Shown here: positions 63,736 through 64,000 of the stretch, one piece after another
Layout of the letters: each line of letters starts with the position of its first letter
How positions within the stretch are numbered: the first letter of the stretch is position 1
Source: Prolixibacter denitrificans
GTDB taxonomy: Bacteria; Bacteroidota; Bacteroidia; Bacteroidales; Prolixibacteraceae
NCBI RefSeq assembly: GCF_003014495.1
Contig: NZ_PYGC01000006.1
Location: 124,001 to 188,000, forward strand
Reading direction: 5' to 3'
Length of the DNA: 64,000 nt
The notes under the pieces: generated by a model
Database searches by the model: none
Seen by the model: only the letters and a program-made list of their open reading frames with translations
What the model was told of the DNA's origin: nothing
Made by a program: the position numbers and the translations under genes

Positions 63736-64000
63736 ATGATTACTTATCCTGTTTTCAGTTATCAAAAAGCGAAAAGAATGGTCAACCACCAGGAGAAACA
63801 AACACCTATCATCGAGATAAAGGGACTAAATGTCAGGACCCGGGAAGGGGAAATATTAAAGAATATCAACTTGAAAATTCCCCGGAATAAAATCGTGGTA
63901 CTATTAGGCCCCTCCGGTTGTGGGAAAACCACTTTACTGAAAAGCCTGAACCGGTTAACCGACTTACACAAGGAATTGCAAGTAAGTGGCGAGGTATTGA
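63736..64000 (+). CDS. pstB: phosphate ABC transporter ATPase PstB (partial, runs off the window)
   Basis: Beginning of the Pst ATPase. In frame from ATG 63736 (MITYPVFSYQKAKRMVNHQ) or the second ATG at 63778; the core starts with IIEIKGLNVRTREGEILKNI, followed by LLGPSGCGKTTLLKSLNRL (Walker A, about residues 57-75), the conserved NRL of PstB. The 3' part, including Walker B, is beyond the window. Directly downstream of pstA in the same operon. Confidence 0.93.
   Translation, partial: MITYPVFSYQKAKRMVNHQEKQTPIIEIKGLNVRTREGEILKNINLKIPRNKIVVLLGPSGCGKTTLLKSLNRLTDLHKELQVSGEVL

Overview
The window looks like a chromosome segment of a Bacteroidota bacterium, probably of the Marinilabiliales/Prolixibacteraceae kind (the family is a guess from overall gene content). 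Grounds: two SusC/SusD pairs with four further lipoprotein genes, alginate-export-type porin, LapA-like, WbqC and PgpH-type HD proteins, a stand-alone AICAR transformylase, TAnnTTTG-type -7 promoter boxes, and starts mostly lacking Shine-Dalgarno sequences. Nothing resembles a plasmid, prophage, insertion sequence or CRISPR array.

Layout. 1-9.05 kb: a Cus-type heavy-metal RND efflux operon (cusA, cusC, cusB) followed by a PII-like protein, a DUF302 protein, two small SHOCT membrane proteins and a secreted HMA protein. 9.1-14.7 kb: ABC-F ATPase, endonuclease III, ZIP transporter, a 56-aa ferredoxin and a YfcC-family transporter. 15.2-18.2 kb: histidine catabolism (hutI, bifunctional ftcD). 18.7-30.5 kb: two SusC/SusD loci; the first has the gene order of the B. 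thetaiotaomicron BT2264-BT2261 oligopeptide importer. 30.6-37.3 kb: S41 peptidase, PgpH-type HD protein, NlpC/P60, Nudix, WbqC, LapA-like and a lipoprotein. 37.3-41.1 kb: two tandem signal peptidase I genes and dapB. 41.3-44.5 kb: thrS-infC-rpmI-rplT, where infC appears to start at ATA behind a strong Shine-Dalgarno. 44.7-48.7 kb: DPP-IV-type peptidase, His-rich NifX-like protein, four tRNA-Leu genes around a small lipoprotein. 48.9-57.4 kb: second S41 peptidase, OsmC, PA14-containing GH31, SGNH hydrolase, AICAR transformylase, a small secreted protein. 57.7-64 kb: an HU-like gene relic, a HisKA_3/LuxR two-component pair, then an outer-membrane porin and pstS-pstC-pstA-pstB (pstB runs off the end).

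How it fits together. The metal genes form one coherent export/chaperone module. The SusCD loci, DPP-IV, two S41 peptidases and histidine degradation point to growth on peptides. The last block looks like a phosphate-import unit with its own porin and an adjacent, non-PhoBR-type two-component system. The best candidates for something little described are the accessory set attached to the Cus pump and the two-component/porin/Pst arrangement with paired 8-bp palindromes between them.
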